Part shown: in pieces, positions 27,576 through 35,265 of the stretch | Position numbering within the stretch: position 1 is the stretch's first letter | Layout of the letters: each line of letters starts with the position of its first letter | Assembly (NCBI RefSeq): GCF_000829445.1 | Contig: NZ_JXRQ01000027.1 | Coordinates: forward strand, 1-49,773 | DNA length: 49,773 nt | Source: Jeotgalibacillus alimentarius | GTDB lineage: Bacteria; Bacillota; Bacilli; Bacillales; Jeotgalibacillaceae | Direction of reading: 5' to 3' | Translations under genes and position numbers: made by a program | Notes under the pieces: generated by a model | Database searches by the model: none | The model's input: the letters and a program-made list of their open reading frames with translations, nothing else | What the model was told of the DNA's origin: nothing

Positions 27576-27592
27576 GTAACCATAATGTAACA
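27576..27592 (-). promoter_or_regulatory. WalR-like direct repeat before SLH paralogue 2
   Basis: Minus strand TGTTAC-ATTAT-GGTTAC, one mismatch to TGTWAH-N5-TGTWAH. It lies 88 bases before the ATG. Confidence 0.4.
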
Positions 27593-27676
27593 TTTTAGTG
27601 ACAATAAAGAAATGCAGAACTTTTAACTATGTACAATTAATGATCGAAAAATTACCTTTGTTTAGAACGCGTCTCT

Positions 27677-27711
27677 AAAAAACAAAACCGCAGCCATCAC
27701 CAGCTGCGGTC
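27677..27711 (-). terminator. Terminator of the RsbR-like gene
   Basis: ACCGCAGC and GCTGCGGT arms, followed on the minus strand by TTTTGTTTTTT. Confidence 0.85.
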
Positions 27712-27718
27712 TTCTGTA

Positions 27719-28573
27719 TTAACTATATTCACTTACCTTCATTTCAAAACCAATTTCTTTTAACGCAGATTTCAGTGTTGCATATGACGGAATATCTGAG
27801 AAGTTCAGGCCGAGCTGCACGATTGTCTGTGCCATTTCAGGAGAGATGCCTGAAATTTTCGGTTTTACGCCAATTAATTTGAGTGAATCGATGACCTGAA
27901 ACAGCTTGTGTGCAACAAACGTATCAACCATTGCTACACCTGAGAGGTCAATGACAAATTCACTTACATTCAGTTCAAGACACTTTGTCAGTGATTCTTC
28001 CATGATCAGCTTCGCACGGTGCGTGTCAATGGTTCCGACAAGCGGCAGCACTGCAACGCCTGCATCGATCGGGACAACTGGCACTGACATTTCGAGCATC
28101 TGCTCCTGTGAGGCCTGGAGAGATTTTGTCTGTACTTCTACAAATGGCAGGCAGAAGTAATATACGACGTCATCGACTGTACGGTCCAGCACTGACAGGA
28201 TATCGTACAGTTTTGCTACAGACATATCATATGTAATCGCTTCTTCTTTAATGATTTCACCAATGGCAGCCCGGTATTCCGGAACTTCCTTCAGCATGGA
28301 ATCAAGTGAGATACCCATCTCAGCACAGGCCTTACCTGTTTTTGTCCCCCAGCTTTCGATCCGCTCCTGCCGCTCATCTTTCGTCATAGACAAAGATTCT
28401 GCGTAGAGCGTCACCAGTTCAACGCGGAATTGGAACAGGTCTTCAGAAAATGCTTCAAGTCTTTCATATCGCTTATTTTGATTTCCAGTAATGTCATGTG
28501 CCAGATCAGTTTTACAGTCTAAAATTTTATCAGTTAATTGATTGAGGGTTGGTTCAAGACGAGTGTCAGCCAT
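27719..28573 (-). CDS. RsbR-family stressosome protein (STAS domain)
   Basis: A 284-residue cytoplasmic protein. Residues about 5-150 are helical, like the globin-like sensor half of RsbR proteins; about 165-280 are a STAS domain with VLPLVGTIDTHRAKLI and VIDLSGVAMVDT, whose Thr positions match those phosphorylated by RsbT in RsbR. Such proteins build the stressosome with RsbS and release RsbT to start the sigma-B cascade. ATG at 28573 follows AAAGGGG; the GTG six codons earlier is less likely. A sigma-B-type promoter lies 40 bases upstream. No rsbS/rsbT is adjacent, so it is an unlinked paralogue. Confidence 0.88.
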   Translation of the reverse strand: MADTRLEPTLNQLTDKILDCKTDLAHDITGNQNKRYERLEAFSEDLFQFRVELVTLYAESLSMTKDERQERIESWGTKTGKACAEMGISLDSMLKEVPEYRAAIGEIIKEEAITYDMSVAKLYDILSVLDRTVDDVVYYFCLPFVEVQTKSLQASQEQMLEMSVPVVPIDAGVAVLPLVGTIDTHRAKLIMEESLTKCLELNVSEFVIDLSGVAMVDTFVAHKLFQVIDSLKLIGVKPKISGISPEMAQTIVQLGLNFSDIPSYATLKSALKEIGFEMKVSEYS

Positions 28574-28619
28574 AGCGGACCCCTTTCGCACGTTTATAAA
28601 TGTTGTTAGCTAAATTCAT

Positions 28620-28644
28620 TTACCCTTATTTTTAAAGTATAAAC
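28620..28644 (-). promoter_or_regulatory. Sigma-B-type promoter of the RsbR-like gene
   Basis: GTTTAT (28639-28644), 13-bp spacer, GGGTAA (28620-28625): one mismatch per hexamer to the GTTTAA/GGGTAT consensus. It fits feedback by the general stress response. Confidence 0.65.
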
Positions 28645-28802
28645 ATAAATCTGAATGTTTTTTTAGTGTAACAGATCGAGGGGGAAATTTGTCGTTTATT
28701 GTCTATATATATTATTTATGTAACAACGCGATTAAGAAATGATGATTTTGTTGAATGGTGTTTTTTTGCGGCGTAAGATGTTGTCAGAGGGAGGCGTTAC
28801 GT

Positions 28803-28958
28803 ATGCAGAAAGAGATTCTTTTTGACCTGAATGAACAGCGATTTTTCATCCAGTCCATGCAGCCTTCGAACGTACGACATGTGAGCTTAACGGGTCATTT
28901 ACCCGGCTCAAGAATCGGACAGTCAACCGATCTTAAAAAGCTAAAGCCGCTTCAATAG
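28803..28958 (+). CDS. Small protein of unknown function (51 aa)
   Basis: Starts at an ATG 8 bases after GGGAGG; longer in-frame versions lack a ribosome site. The product begins MQKEILFDLNEQRFF, is polar and slightly basic, and has no membrane segment or known motif. It is the first of two small genes sharing a terminator. Confidence 0.6.
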   Translation: MQKEILFDLNEQRFFIQSMQPSNVRHVSLTGHLPGSRIGQSTDLKKLKPLQ

Positions 28959-28997
28959 TCAATGGACATCTTAGAGATTTGCAGGAGGTGTGGTTCG

Positions 28998-29189
28998 GTG
29001 AAACTTCATAACATAGGTGCAATGATCATTGCCATTTTACTTATTTCTTATATTACCCTGAAGGTGTTTACTGATATGTTCCAGACATCATTCAGCGAAT
29101 CATTTTTAATTGAATTTATTCTGATTATCGGATTGATCGGCTCCTTTACTTTTCTTAGCTGGAAGTCGGAGGAGAACGAGCATTATTAA
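28998..29189 (+). CDS. Small two-helix membrane protein
   Basis: A 63-residue protein starting at GTG, 9 bases after AGGAGG; an upstream in-frame ATG at 28962 has no site. Two hydrophobic helices (about 6-25 and 35-54) and a charged tail (KSEENEHY). Family not recognised. Confidence 0.65.
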   Translation: MKLHNIGAMIIAILLISYITLKVFTDMFQTSFSESFLIEFILIIGLIGSFTFLSWKSEENEHY

Positions 29190-29196
29190 TATGTGT

Positions 29197-29232
29197 AAAG
29201 GCTGAGACGTTTTTTGTCTCAGCCTTTTTTCT
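29197..29232 (+). terminator. Terminator of the two small genes
   Basis: AAAGGCTGAGAC and GTCTCAGCCTTT perfect arms, then TTT. Confidence 0.92.
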
Positions 29233-29235
29233 TTG

Positions 29236-29390
29236 GTAACCGGGTCACTGCGCTGCAGGGGCGCTTTCCGCATGGGTGCGCCGGTTTGTGGCGCCATAGC
29301 GACTCCTCGGTGCTTTGCGCCTGTGGGGTCTCACCTGTCCGGCTTATCCTGCTGGAGTCGTCCCCTTCCGCTCCGTTACCCTCAGATTTT
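29236..29390 (-). repeat. GC-rich interspersed repeat R1, copy d
   Basis: Reverse copy with GGCGCTTTCCGC, GGGGTCTCACCTGTCC and CTGGAGTCGTCCCC. Its edges form short inverted repeats (GGTAAC ... GTTACC). A small extra palindrome (GGCGCC region) is inserted near 29290. It lies between convergent genes. Confidence 0.8.
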
Positions 29391-29447
29391 TTCAATAAAT
29401 TCATCTGCCTTTAAATTAAAATCCCTCTCATACACACCCACAATAGA

Positions 29448-29960
29448 TTACGTCGTATGAAGTGGCAGGTCGTGGAGTTTTTTTGGCAGGAGAACGATTG
29501 GGATGTCTTTGATTTCGTCTCCATAGATGCCTGTCATTTTGTCGTCGAGTCTGGTGAACAGTTCGTCAAACCACTGCTGAACTTCTTCGTCAGCAAATAC
29601 CTGATCGACGAAAAATTCAACTTCTGTGGTGTTGCTTTTGCGCTGGAATGTTTTTACTTCTGAAATCGACTCATGAAGTCCGAGTGCTTTCAGGCGTTTT
29701 GTATAAAACTTCAGCACAACCCCGTCGATCTGATTTTCCTTCATTTTCTGAGGATCTCCTTCATATTTCACCACGGCAATATCCTTTTCAAATTCAGGAT
29801 TACCTTCTCTTTCAACCAGATATTCAGGGAGAGCGAAAGTCGCTTCTGTTACATCTTCATCTTTATAAAACTGGTGGTCATCCACCGTCCATTTGTTGTC
29901 GCGCAGTCTTTTACAAATTTCCATAAACAATACTTTTCCTAATGGGTCGAGCAGCATCAT
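29448..29960 (-). CDS. Hypothetical protein (170 aa)
   Basis: A soluble, acidic/lysine-rich protein starting MMLLDPLGKVLFMEICKRL, 6 bases after GGGGAGAGG. Mixed alpha/beta pattern, no signal peptide, no cysteine except one near the start, no motif I recognise. It has its own upstream region and points toward repeat R1d. Confidence 0.65.
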   Translation of the reverse strand: MMLLDPLGKVLFMEICKRLRDNKWTVDDHQFYKDEDVTEATFALPEYLVEREGNPEFEKDIAVVKYEGDPQKMKENQIDGVVLKFYTKRLKALGLHESISEVKTFQRKSNTTEVEFFVDQVFADEEVQQWFDELFTRLDDKMTGIYGDEIKDIPIVLLPKKLHDLPLHTT

Positions 29961-30177
29961 GCCTCTCCCCTTTCTTTTAAATGTTTGTTGTACTATGACC
30001 GCTTTCACCATTTTTTAAACACTGAATAGCAAAATGGGATTTTGTGCATACTTAGATTGAATCAGTAAGCTGAAGCTTCCTTGTGTCAATTTAGCGGGGT
30101 GGACCGCAGTACGATGCGTGATGCTTGTCGCCTTCAGACATCATCATTTAACTTTGACAGAACTAAAGAATGAAAAA
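29961..30177. other. Intergenic stretch, divergent promoters
   Basis: Between divergent genes. Contains the minus-strand promoter region of the 170-aa gene; no repeat or small gene seen. Confidence 0.45.
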
Positions 30178-30195
30178 TGTTCTTAATATAGAACA
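30178..30195. promoter_or_regulatory. Operator-like inverted repeat
   Basis: TGTTCT-TAATAT-AGAACA, perfect 6-bp arms, ending 7 bases before the -35 of the next promoter. The binding protein is unknown; the adjacent winged-helix-like product is one candidate. Confidence 0.5.
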
Positions 30196-30202
30196 ATAAG
30201 TG

Positions 30203-30231
30203 TTGTAATCATCTGATTAAAGAACTATAAT
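30203..30231 (+). promoter_or_regulatory. Sigma-A promoter of the duplicated winged-helix-like gene
   Basis: TTGTAA (30203-30208), 17-bp spacer, TATAAT (30226-30231). Confidence 0.75.
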
Positions 30232-30273
30232 AAAGGTTAAATAGAGATAAAAAACTTTCAGGAGGCGGTAAAA

Positions 30274-31146
30274 ATGGGTCAGGAATCATATCAGCTAAGT
30301 GTTCGTTATAAAGACTTTGAGTACGCTGTTGCCGGTGACCGTGAATTTGTGGAAGAGCATGATAAAGTCGTTCAGTCCTACCTTTCAAAAATGATGAAAG
30401 ACGACCTGAAGCCTGGCCCTGGCCGCCGCGGTAAGGTGCCCGCTACTTTTGAAATCGAAAAGAGTTCGCCAACAGCACCAAAACCGCTTCCCCAGACAAG
30501 TTCAGAAGAGAAGCCTGATATTCAAAAGTATCTTGAAAAGCTTCCACTACATGCAGAATGGCAGTTCACACTCGCAATGGCCTATTACCTGTCTCACTTC
30601 AAACAGCAGCCGTCATTTACAGCGAAGATGGTGCGTAAGCAGTTTAGAGAAGCCCGTCATACTGTGCCAAATAATATTCATCTGAGTGTTCATACGTGTG
30701 TGAAGAAAGGTTATCTTCAGGAAGCAGGTCATCAGGAGCTGCAGAAAATCTATGAGGTAACGGAGTCAGGTTTCGCCTATATTCAGACCCTGCTCTCCAA
30801 TACGCCATCAGAGCAGGATGACACAGGTACAGCTTCTGAGGATACGCCTGATTTTAACTTGGAAAACAACCCTGATCCGCAGATGCTTGAACGCGTGGAG
30901 GATCAGGCGCTCAGCATTCTATACATTTATATGAAGGAATTTGATCGTCAGCATATGTCTGCTAAGGAAGTATACGATGTGCTGAAGAATCATTTTGATA
31001 CGGAGCACTCATCAAAAGCAATCCAAATCGCGCTCAGCCGCTCCCGCCCGCTCGTTGAAAAAATTAAGCACGAGGGCCAGATGCATTATAAGCTGACTGA
31101 AAGCGGAATTGATCATATGGAGACGCTGCTTGGGAATCAGGTGTAG
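30274..31146 (+). CDS. Hypothetical protein with two winged-helix-like repeats
   Basis: A 290-residue soluble protein. Two internal repeats of about 75 residues (about 95-172 and 213-287) each run helix (YYLSHF / IYMKEF), a second helix with MVRKQF / EVYDVL, and end in YEVTESGFAYIQTLL or YKLTESGIDHMETLL. The ending TESG...L is like the wing and closing helix of winged helix domains. A Pro/Ser-rich linker separates a ~70-residue N-terminal part. AGGAGGCGG lies 8 bases before ATG. DNA binding is inference. Confidence 0.7.
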   Translation: MGQESYQLSVRYKDFEYAVAGDREFVEEHDKVVQSYLSKMMKDDLKPGPGRRGKVPATFEIEKSSPTAPKPLPQTSSEEKPDIQKYLEKLPLHAEWQFTLAMAYYLSHFKQQPSFTAKMVRKQFREARHTVPNNIHLSVHTCVKKGYLQEAGHQELQKIYEVTESGFAYIQTLLSNTPSEQDDTGTASEDTPDFNLENNPDPQMLERVEDQALSILYIYMKEFDRQHMSAKEVYDVLKNHFDTEHSSKAIQIALSRSRPLVEKIKHEGQMHYKLTESGIDHMETLLGNQV

Positions 31147-31153
31147 CGTTAGC

Positions 31154-31180
31154 GACCGGGGCTGAGTTCTCCGGTTTTTC
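31154..31180 (+). terminator. Terminator of the winged-helix-like gene
   Basis: GACCGG(G) and (T)CCGGTT arms around CTGAGTT, then TTTTC. Stem has one mismatch. Confidence 0.6.
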
Positions 31181-31235
31181 TTTGTATAGCACAGTATCTA
31201 AAATGGGTTTCATGTTAATTGGGAGCGGGTGAAGT

Positions 31236-31308
31236 TTACGGGTCACTTCTTCAAATTTACAGGTCACAAAATGAATTTTACCGGTCATATTCCACGGAAT
31301 ACCGGTCA
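31236..31308 (+). repeat. 21-bp phased motif array C (four TTACNGGTCA units)
   Basis: Starts at 31236, 31257, 31278 and 31299, exactly 21 bp apart. The motif is the same as in array E, 11 kb away, while the bases between motifs differ. G-rich GGGAGCGGGT precedes and CCCCTCACCACC follows about 20 bases later. Lies between convergent genes. Confidence 0.88.
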
Positions 31309-31343
31309 CATTCAGCACTCCAAAAGTTTTCCCCTCACCACCT

Positions 31344-31380
31344 AAAAAAGCATCCCGGAAACAATTTTCCGGCACGCTTT
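31344..31380 (-). terminator. Terminator of the small-gene cluster
   Basis: Arms CCGGAAA/TTTCCGG extended by GC...GC with internal mismatch; TTTTTT follows on the minus strand. Confidence 0.8.
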
Positions 31381-31587
31381 TCAGACTTGCTGTTTCGTAT
31401 TCATTTGCGAAGCAAGCCATTGCACCATCTGTTGTGGTGTAAGCTGTTCTTTTTCACCTTTTTGGTGTGCTTCTTTTAAAATTGCTGATAAATTTTCGCT
31501 TGTCATTTGTTCCATTGCCATATGAATCGCTCCAGTATATGTTTTCCAATCATTTACCTGTTTTTCTGCCAGGTCAAACCGGACCAA
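31381..31587 (-). CDS. Small hypothetical protein (68 aa or 46 aa)
   Basis: The longest frame starts at a TTG inside the preceding gene (34-base overlap) without a clear ribosome site; an ATG at 31521, 8 bases after GGAG, would give 46 residues starting MAMEQMTSEN. Helical, charged, no motif recognised. Last gene of a three-gene minus-strand cluster, directly before a terminator. The start is unsettled. Confidence 0.5.
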   Translation of the reverse strand: MVRFDLAEKQVNDWKTYTGAIHMAMEQMTSENLSAILKEAHQKGEKEQLTPQQMVQWLASQMNTKQQV

Positions 31588-32000
31588 ATGACTCTTTTCT
31601 CACCTGGTAGGATTGGCTTATTTTGATCGGTTGGACGTGAATAGTTAAAAGCATAGCTGAGTGCGCTGCTCAATGATCGATGGCAATAGTTTTCTGCGTG
31701 CGGGTACATCAGGGTAATGGTGCGCGTGTTGGTGTTACAGGAAATATGTATATCGAAGGACGATTTTCCGCGAAGTGTGATCATGATGCCTGTCTGGTGT
31801 GGTGTTGCGGGCTGTTTGTAATAACGGCATGATTCGATAAAGATCTTTTTTTCACTGTAAAAAAGCTGTTGCAGTTGCCTGAAAAAATTATAGTGCGGCA
31901 GCCGGTCAAAATCCTGCACTGCCTGATAATCAAGGTAATCCTTCATAATTGTATTCAGATCTTCAGGCAGTTGATCAAAGCTAAACGTGTACAGATTCAT
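31554..32000 (-). CDS. Hypothetical protein (148 aa)
   Basis: Begins MNLYTFSFDQLPEDL, 6 bases after CTGGAGGG. Soluble, Tyr/His/Arg-rich, two separated cysteines in the middle; predicted alpha then beta (GIMITLRGKSSFDIHISC). No family recognised. Middle gene of the cluster 31381-32222. Confidence 0.65.
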   Translation of the reverse strand: MNLYTFSFDQLPEDLNTIMKDYLDYQAVQDFDRLPHYNFFRQLQQLFYSEKKIFIESCRYYKQPATPHQTGIMITLRGKSSFDIHISCNTNTRTITLMYPHAENYCHRSLSSALSYAFNYSRPTDQNKPILPGEKRVIWSGLTWQKNR

Positions 32001-32084
32001 AAAACCCTCCAGATGATAGCAGCTTCTACAAAGGCACTCCGTATCGATGTGGGAGCTGAGATTTTATGAATGACCCTTTTCTCT

Positions 32085-32222
32085 CTATTTATGGATTTGC
32101 GTGTGTACGAATTGCTCTTCCATCCATTTTAAAAAGTCAATTTCCTCCGGCTTCAATGCGCGTGACAGTTTTTCCTCAAAATCAATACGAGCGTCATGTA
32201 CCCAATCTTGAAAAGTCTCCAC
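32085..32222 (-). CDS. Small protein (45 aa), first gene of the cluster
   Basis: A GTG start 8 bases after GGAGG (minus strand) reads VETFQDWVHDARIDFEEKLS and ends FVHTQIHK-stop. It is an acidic amphipathic helix pair with PEEIDFLKWM. Its clear ribosome site, balanced composition and position 84 bases upstream of the 148-aa gene on the same strand support it as real. Function unknown. Confidence 0.65.
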   Translation of the reverse strand: METFQDWVHDARIDFEEKLSRALKPEEIDFLKWMEEQFVHTQIHK

Positions 32223-32396
32223 TTACATTTCCTCCATTTTTCAGAAAATTACTAATTTATTGTATTTTATAATAATTGATTATAGCAAATAAATAACGAT
32301 TTGTTTACACTTTTTTCATAACATATCGTTGATAAATATTTTTCAGTGCCTGCTGACCGATATTGTAAAAGTATTCCGGTCATTAAGTAGGTGAAT

Positions 32397-32819
32397 ATGT
32401 TGTCTTTAGCCCATATTTTAAAGTATTACCGTGAAGAAGTGCTGCAGATCAGTCAGAAAAATGCTGCCTATCAGCTGAACATTCAGCCTGCCACCCTTTC
32501 AAATTATGAAAGAGGCGTGAGGCAGATTCCGATCGATACGCTGCGCAGAATGAAAGATATTTATCATATTGATGATGACAAGTTTATGGCGATGGTGCTT
32601 TATGAAACAACAGATACTAATGTAATTAAAGAAGCGAGGCTCGAGCTCTCAGAAAGAGTACTGAAAGCTGAGGACCGTCAGCTGATCGACTTTTTGAGAA
32701 CCTATCCGTCCCTGCTCGATGAATTGCGAACCCTCTCCCAGATGCCTTCAGCGAAACAGGCGAATAAGATTGATTTGCTTGTACAGTTACTGAAAGTTGT
32801 GAAGAAAAATGGATATTAA
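32397..32819 (+). CDS. Xre-family transcriptional regulator
   Basis: About 140 residues. An N-terminal helix-turn-helix (about 3-60: LKYYREEVLQISQKNAAYQL then PATLSNYERGVRQIP) is followed by a helical C-terminal part without TPR length. ATG at 32397 is preceded by TAGGTG; a GTG two codons earlier is also possible. It stands alone with its own terminator. Target unknown. Confidence 0.8.
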   Translation: MLSLAHILKYYREEVLQISQKNAAYQLNIQPATLSNYERGVRQIPIDTLRRMKDIYHIDDDKFMAMVLYETTDTNVIKEARLELSERVLKAEDRQLIDFLRTYPSLLDELRTLSQMPSAKQANKIDLLVQLLKVVKKNGY

Positions 32820-32857
32820 AACAAGCTGCGGGTCAATGGCAACCTGCAGCTTGTTTT
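32818..32857 (+). terminator. Terminator of the Xre regulator
   Basis: AAACAAGCTGC and GCAGCTTGTTT arms extended by GG/CC with one bulge; TTTT follows. Confidence 0.85.
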
Positions 32858-32984
32858 AATGGTTCTTTTGTCACGAACATTTTTTTCACTATTACAACAT
32901 TTAATTTCAAATTACTTCAAGCAGTGACAAGATCAGTGTTTTTCTTTACAATAGAGAAAGCGATTATTTTTGGGAGGTTTGAAG

Positions 32985-33650
32985 ATGCGTTACGGCTTAC
33001 GCGAGGGTCTCAAAAGCCCTGGCAGAATGATAGATTTCGTGTTGGGCAGCGATGCTGTTTTACATATAAAACGTTATATTGCAGCTGCTTTTATAGTGGC
33101 ACTGGTGATTTTCGGCTTTGGTGCTGTCATTGGTATGGGCACCCAGGAATGGGCCGGGAATTTTGTTTTATTCTATGGACTTGAATATGATCTGCAGCGA
33201 TTTTACTTCTTGCTGGGCAGACTTGCGCAGGGGTTATTGTATGTGAGTATTGTGCTATTTTTGCCGGCACTTTTTTACTGGCTGATGGCAAAGCAGTTCA
33301 CTTTCAGACAGATGCTCGCACTGTCCTTATTCCCGGTTTTCATTCTTCTGCTTGAACAGATAAGCTATGTAGTGCTGATCGTATGGCAGGGAATCGACTG
33401 GTACTCTTCCCCGTTTTCATGGGGTGTAATCGGGCAGTTATTCATTGAACAGGCATGGCTTGTATACTTCCTTGGAGCGATTTCCCTTTTCAAATTCTGG
33501 GTGATCTACTGGCAGTTTACGGTGCTGCGTTCAATTACTACGTTAAAATGGTGGGCAGCGTTTTTAATTATTCTCGGGTTAAATATTTTATTCTGGGCTG
33601 CAACCGCTACGCTTGAATATCTCCCATTCTATCAGTATTTATTTTTATAA
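32985..33650 (+). CDS. YIP1-type membrane protein, YknW-like
   Basis: A 221-residue protein with five to six membrane helices and an N-terminal amphipathic stretch (LREGLKSPGRMIDFVL) typical of Yip1-family bacterial proteins. ATG at 32985 has GGGAGG 7 bases upstream. It lies 15 bases before an HlyD-like adaptor gene; in B. subtilis the Yip1 protein YknW and adaptor YknX work with the ABC transporter YknYZ. No ABC gene is present here. Confidence 0.7.
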   Translation: MRYGLREGLKSPGRMIDFVLGSDAVLHIKRYIAAAFIVALVIFGFGAVIGMGTQEWAGNFVLFYGLEYDLQRFYFLLGRLAQGLLYVSIVLFLPALFYWLMAKQFTFRQMLALSLFPVFILLLEQISYVVLIVWQGIDWYSSPFSWGVIGQLFIEQAWLVYFLGAISLFKFWVIYWQFTVLRSITTLKWWAAFLIILGLNILFWAATATLEYLPFYQYLFL

Positions 33651-33665
33651 AGGAGCTGGCATAAA

Positions 33666-34943
33666 TTGAGTAAAAGAAGTATATGGTTAATCGGCGTTCT
33701 CGCTGTCATTTTTGCCGGCGTGAACCTTTATTTGATTAAACAGGATGACCTGTTAATCGATCGGACTTCAATTGTCCACGATCAGAAGCCTTCAAAAAGT
33801 GAATTGGTCGAAGAAGTCATGGTCAAAGATGGTGTGGTACATACAGCGCTTGAAGAGAGAGTTTACTTTTCAGAACAGCTTGGCATGTTTACACAGTTTT
33901 TAGTAGAAGAAGGTGACCAGGTCACACCGGGGACACCTTTGTATGAATATACGGTTTCAGATCTTGAGGAACAGCGTCTTGTGTTCGAATCGGAAATTGA
34001 GCAGCTTGAAGATGAGATCTCGGCAGTAGAATCCTATCTGAGTGAGCTTGAGAGTATTGAGCGTAAGATTAAGGATTCAACAGCTTCTTCTTCTGCAACG
34101 GCGCGCCCGTCAAGTACGCTTGAGGATGAAGAATTATTGATTACGATCGAGCTTGAAGTCGGCGTTGACGTATCTGACGCAACCGTTGATCAGACACGCT
34201 CATTAATTAATCAGCAGATCGGTCAGCAGGAAGCACAGGTAGAACGCTTAGAGGCTGAGCGTGACAAGTATGAACGTCTTGCTGACGGACTTGAAGACAG
34301 CCCTGTTGTGACAGTTGAAAGTGAGTACACCGGACAGATCGCACGACTCGCTGAAGATATCAGCCACCCGCTGATCACGATCTATACGGATTCTCTCGCT
34401 TCAAAGTCGGAACTGACAGACGAAGAAGCAAAGCTGGTTGAGGAAGGCATGCAGGCACGTGTAGCTTCCCCTGTTGCAGAATCAGTCGGAGACGGCGTTG
34501 TGGCATCCAATCCGCTTTTACCGGAGCAGGAGCCGGAACTGAATGAAAAAAGCCTGTATCCTTTAAACATTGACTTACTGACAGCAAACGAGGACTGGTT
34601 CATCGGCCAGCACGTTGTCAATGAAATCGTGCTTGAAGCAGCACCGAATGCTGTGACAATGCCTGTGATCGGCCTTGATATTTCTAAGATCTATGTATTA
34701 AATGAAATGGGACTTGTTGAACCGCGTATTGTGGAAATCGGCATCCTTGATGGCGACCGTCAGCAGATTCTGAGCGGACTGAACGCTGGCGAGTGGGTTA
34801 CGGTGGACCCTGAGCAGATCGAACGCAGCGGTATGCCTTACATTACGCCAATGAAGGTTGCCCGCCTGACGTTTGATAATCTTGGGTATACGGGGCAGCG
34901 GACGAATTGGAAGTATGTGTTGTTGGGTGTATTGCCGAATTGA
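33666..34943 (+). CDS. HlyD/RND-type membrane-fusion (adaptor) protein, YknX-like
   Basis: A 425-residue protein anchored by one N-terminal helix (about 6-24). A barrel/lipoyl-like start (LGMFTQFLVEEGDQVTPGTPLY, trimmed motif VxxGDxVxxGxxLYxY) leads to a long coiled coil (about 100-220, Glu/Leu/Ser-rich), the second lipoyl half (VVTVESEYTGQIARL) and a beta-barrel end (VGILDGDRQQILSGLNAGEW). Starts at TTG after GGAG. Operon partner of the YIP1 gene. Such adaptors couple ABC or RND pumps; the pump is not in the window. Confidence 0.78.
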   Translation: MSKRSIWLIGVLAVIFAGVNLYLIKQDDLLIDRTSIVHDQKPSKSELVEEVMVKDGVVHTALEERVYFSEQLGMFTQFLVEEGDQVTPGTPLYEYTVSDLEEQRLVFESEIEQLEDEISAVESYLSELESIERKIKDSTASSSATARPSSTLEDEELLITIELEVGVDVSDATVDQTRSLINQQIGQQEAQVERLEAERDKYERLADGLEDSPVVTVESEYTGQIARLAEDISHPLITIYTDSLASKSELTDEEAKLVEEGMQARVASPVAESVGDGVVASNPLLPEQEPELNEKSLYPLNIDLLTANEDWFIGQHVVNEIVLEAAPNAVTMPVIGLDISKIYVLNEMGLVEPRIVEIGILDGDRQQILSGLNAGEWVTVDPEQIERSGMPYITPMKVARLTFDNLGYTGQRTNWKYVLLGVLPN

Positions 34944-35078
34944 TTGGAATTGAAATTGAGTTTTGAGCGGAAGCCCTGTTGGTGCGGGGCTTTTTGTTTT
35001 GGGTTTTTGGTGGTGTGGGGCGAGCAGGGTGCGTGCGGCCATGCGGGGGCCGAATACGCGGCCGGGGGCCGTTATTCG

Positions 35079-35237
35079 ATCACCTATTGGATTTTATCTA
35101 TCACCTATTCTATTATTACATCACCTTTAAGAGGGATTCATTTCAGATGAGTCCGAGCGCAGATATATCTATCATCTTTTTAATTTTATCTATCACCTGC
35201 CTGCTAGATTCAATCACCTTTTCAGTTTTTCGCACCC
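35079..35237 (+). repeat. 21-bp phased motif array D1 (TCTATCACCT units)
   Basis: ATCACCT cores start at 35079, 35100, 35120, a degenerate one at about 35142, then 35171, 35192 and 35213. The step from 35120 to 35171 is 51 = 21 + 30. The tail TTTTTCGCACCC (35226-35237) recurs after array D2. G-rich GCGGGGGCC precedes. Fills the gap 34944-35265 between convergent genes. Confidence 0.82.
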
Positions 35238-35265
35238 ACCCTCTTCATGCCCTTGGGAAATAATC

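Noticed and set aside
32066-32272. A 68-codon plus-strand frame
   Set aside because: It is antisense to the better-supported 45-aa minus-strand gene at 32085-32222 and has no ribosome site.
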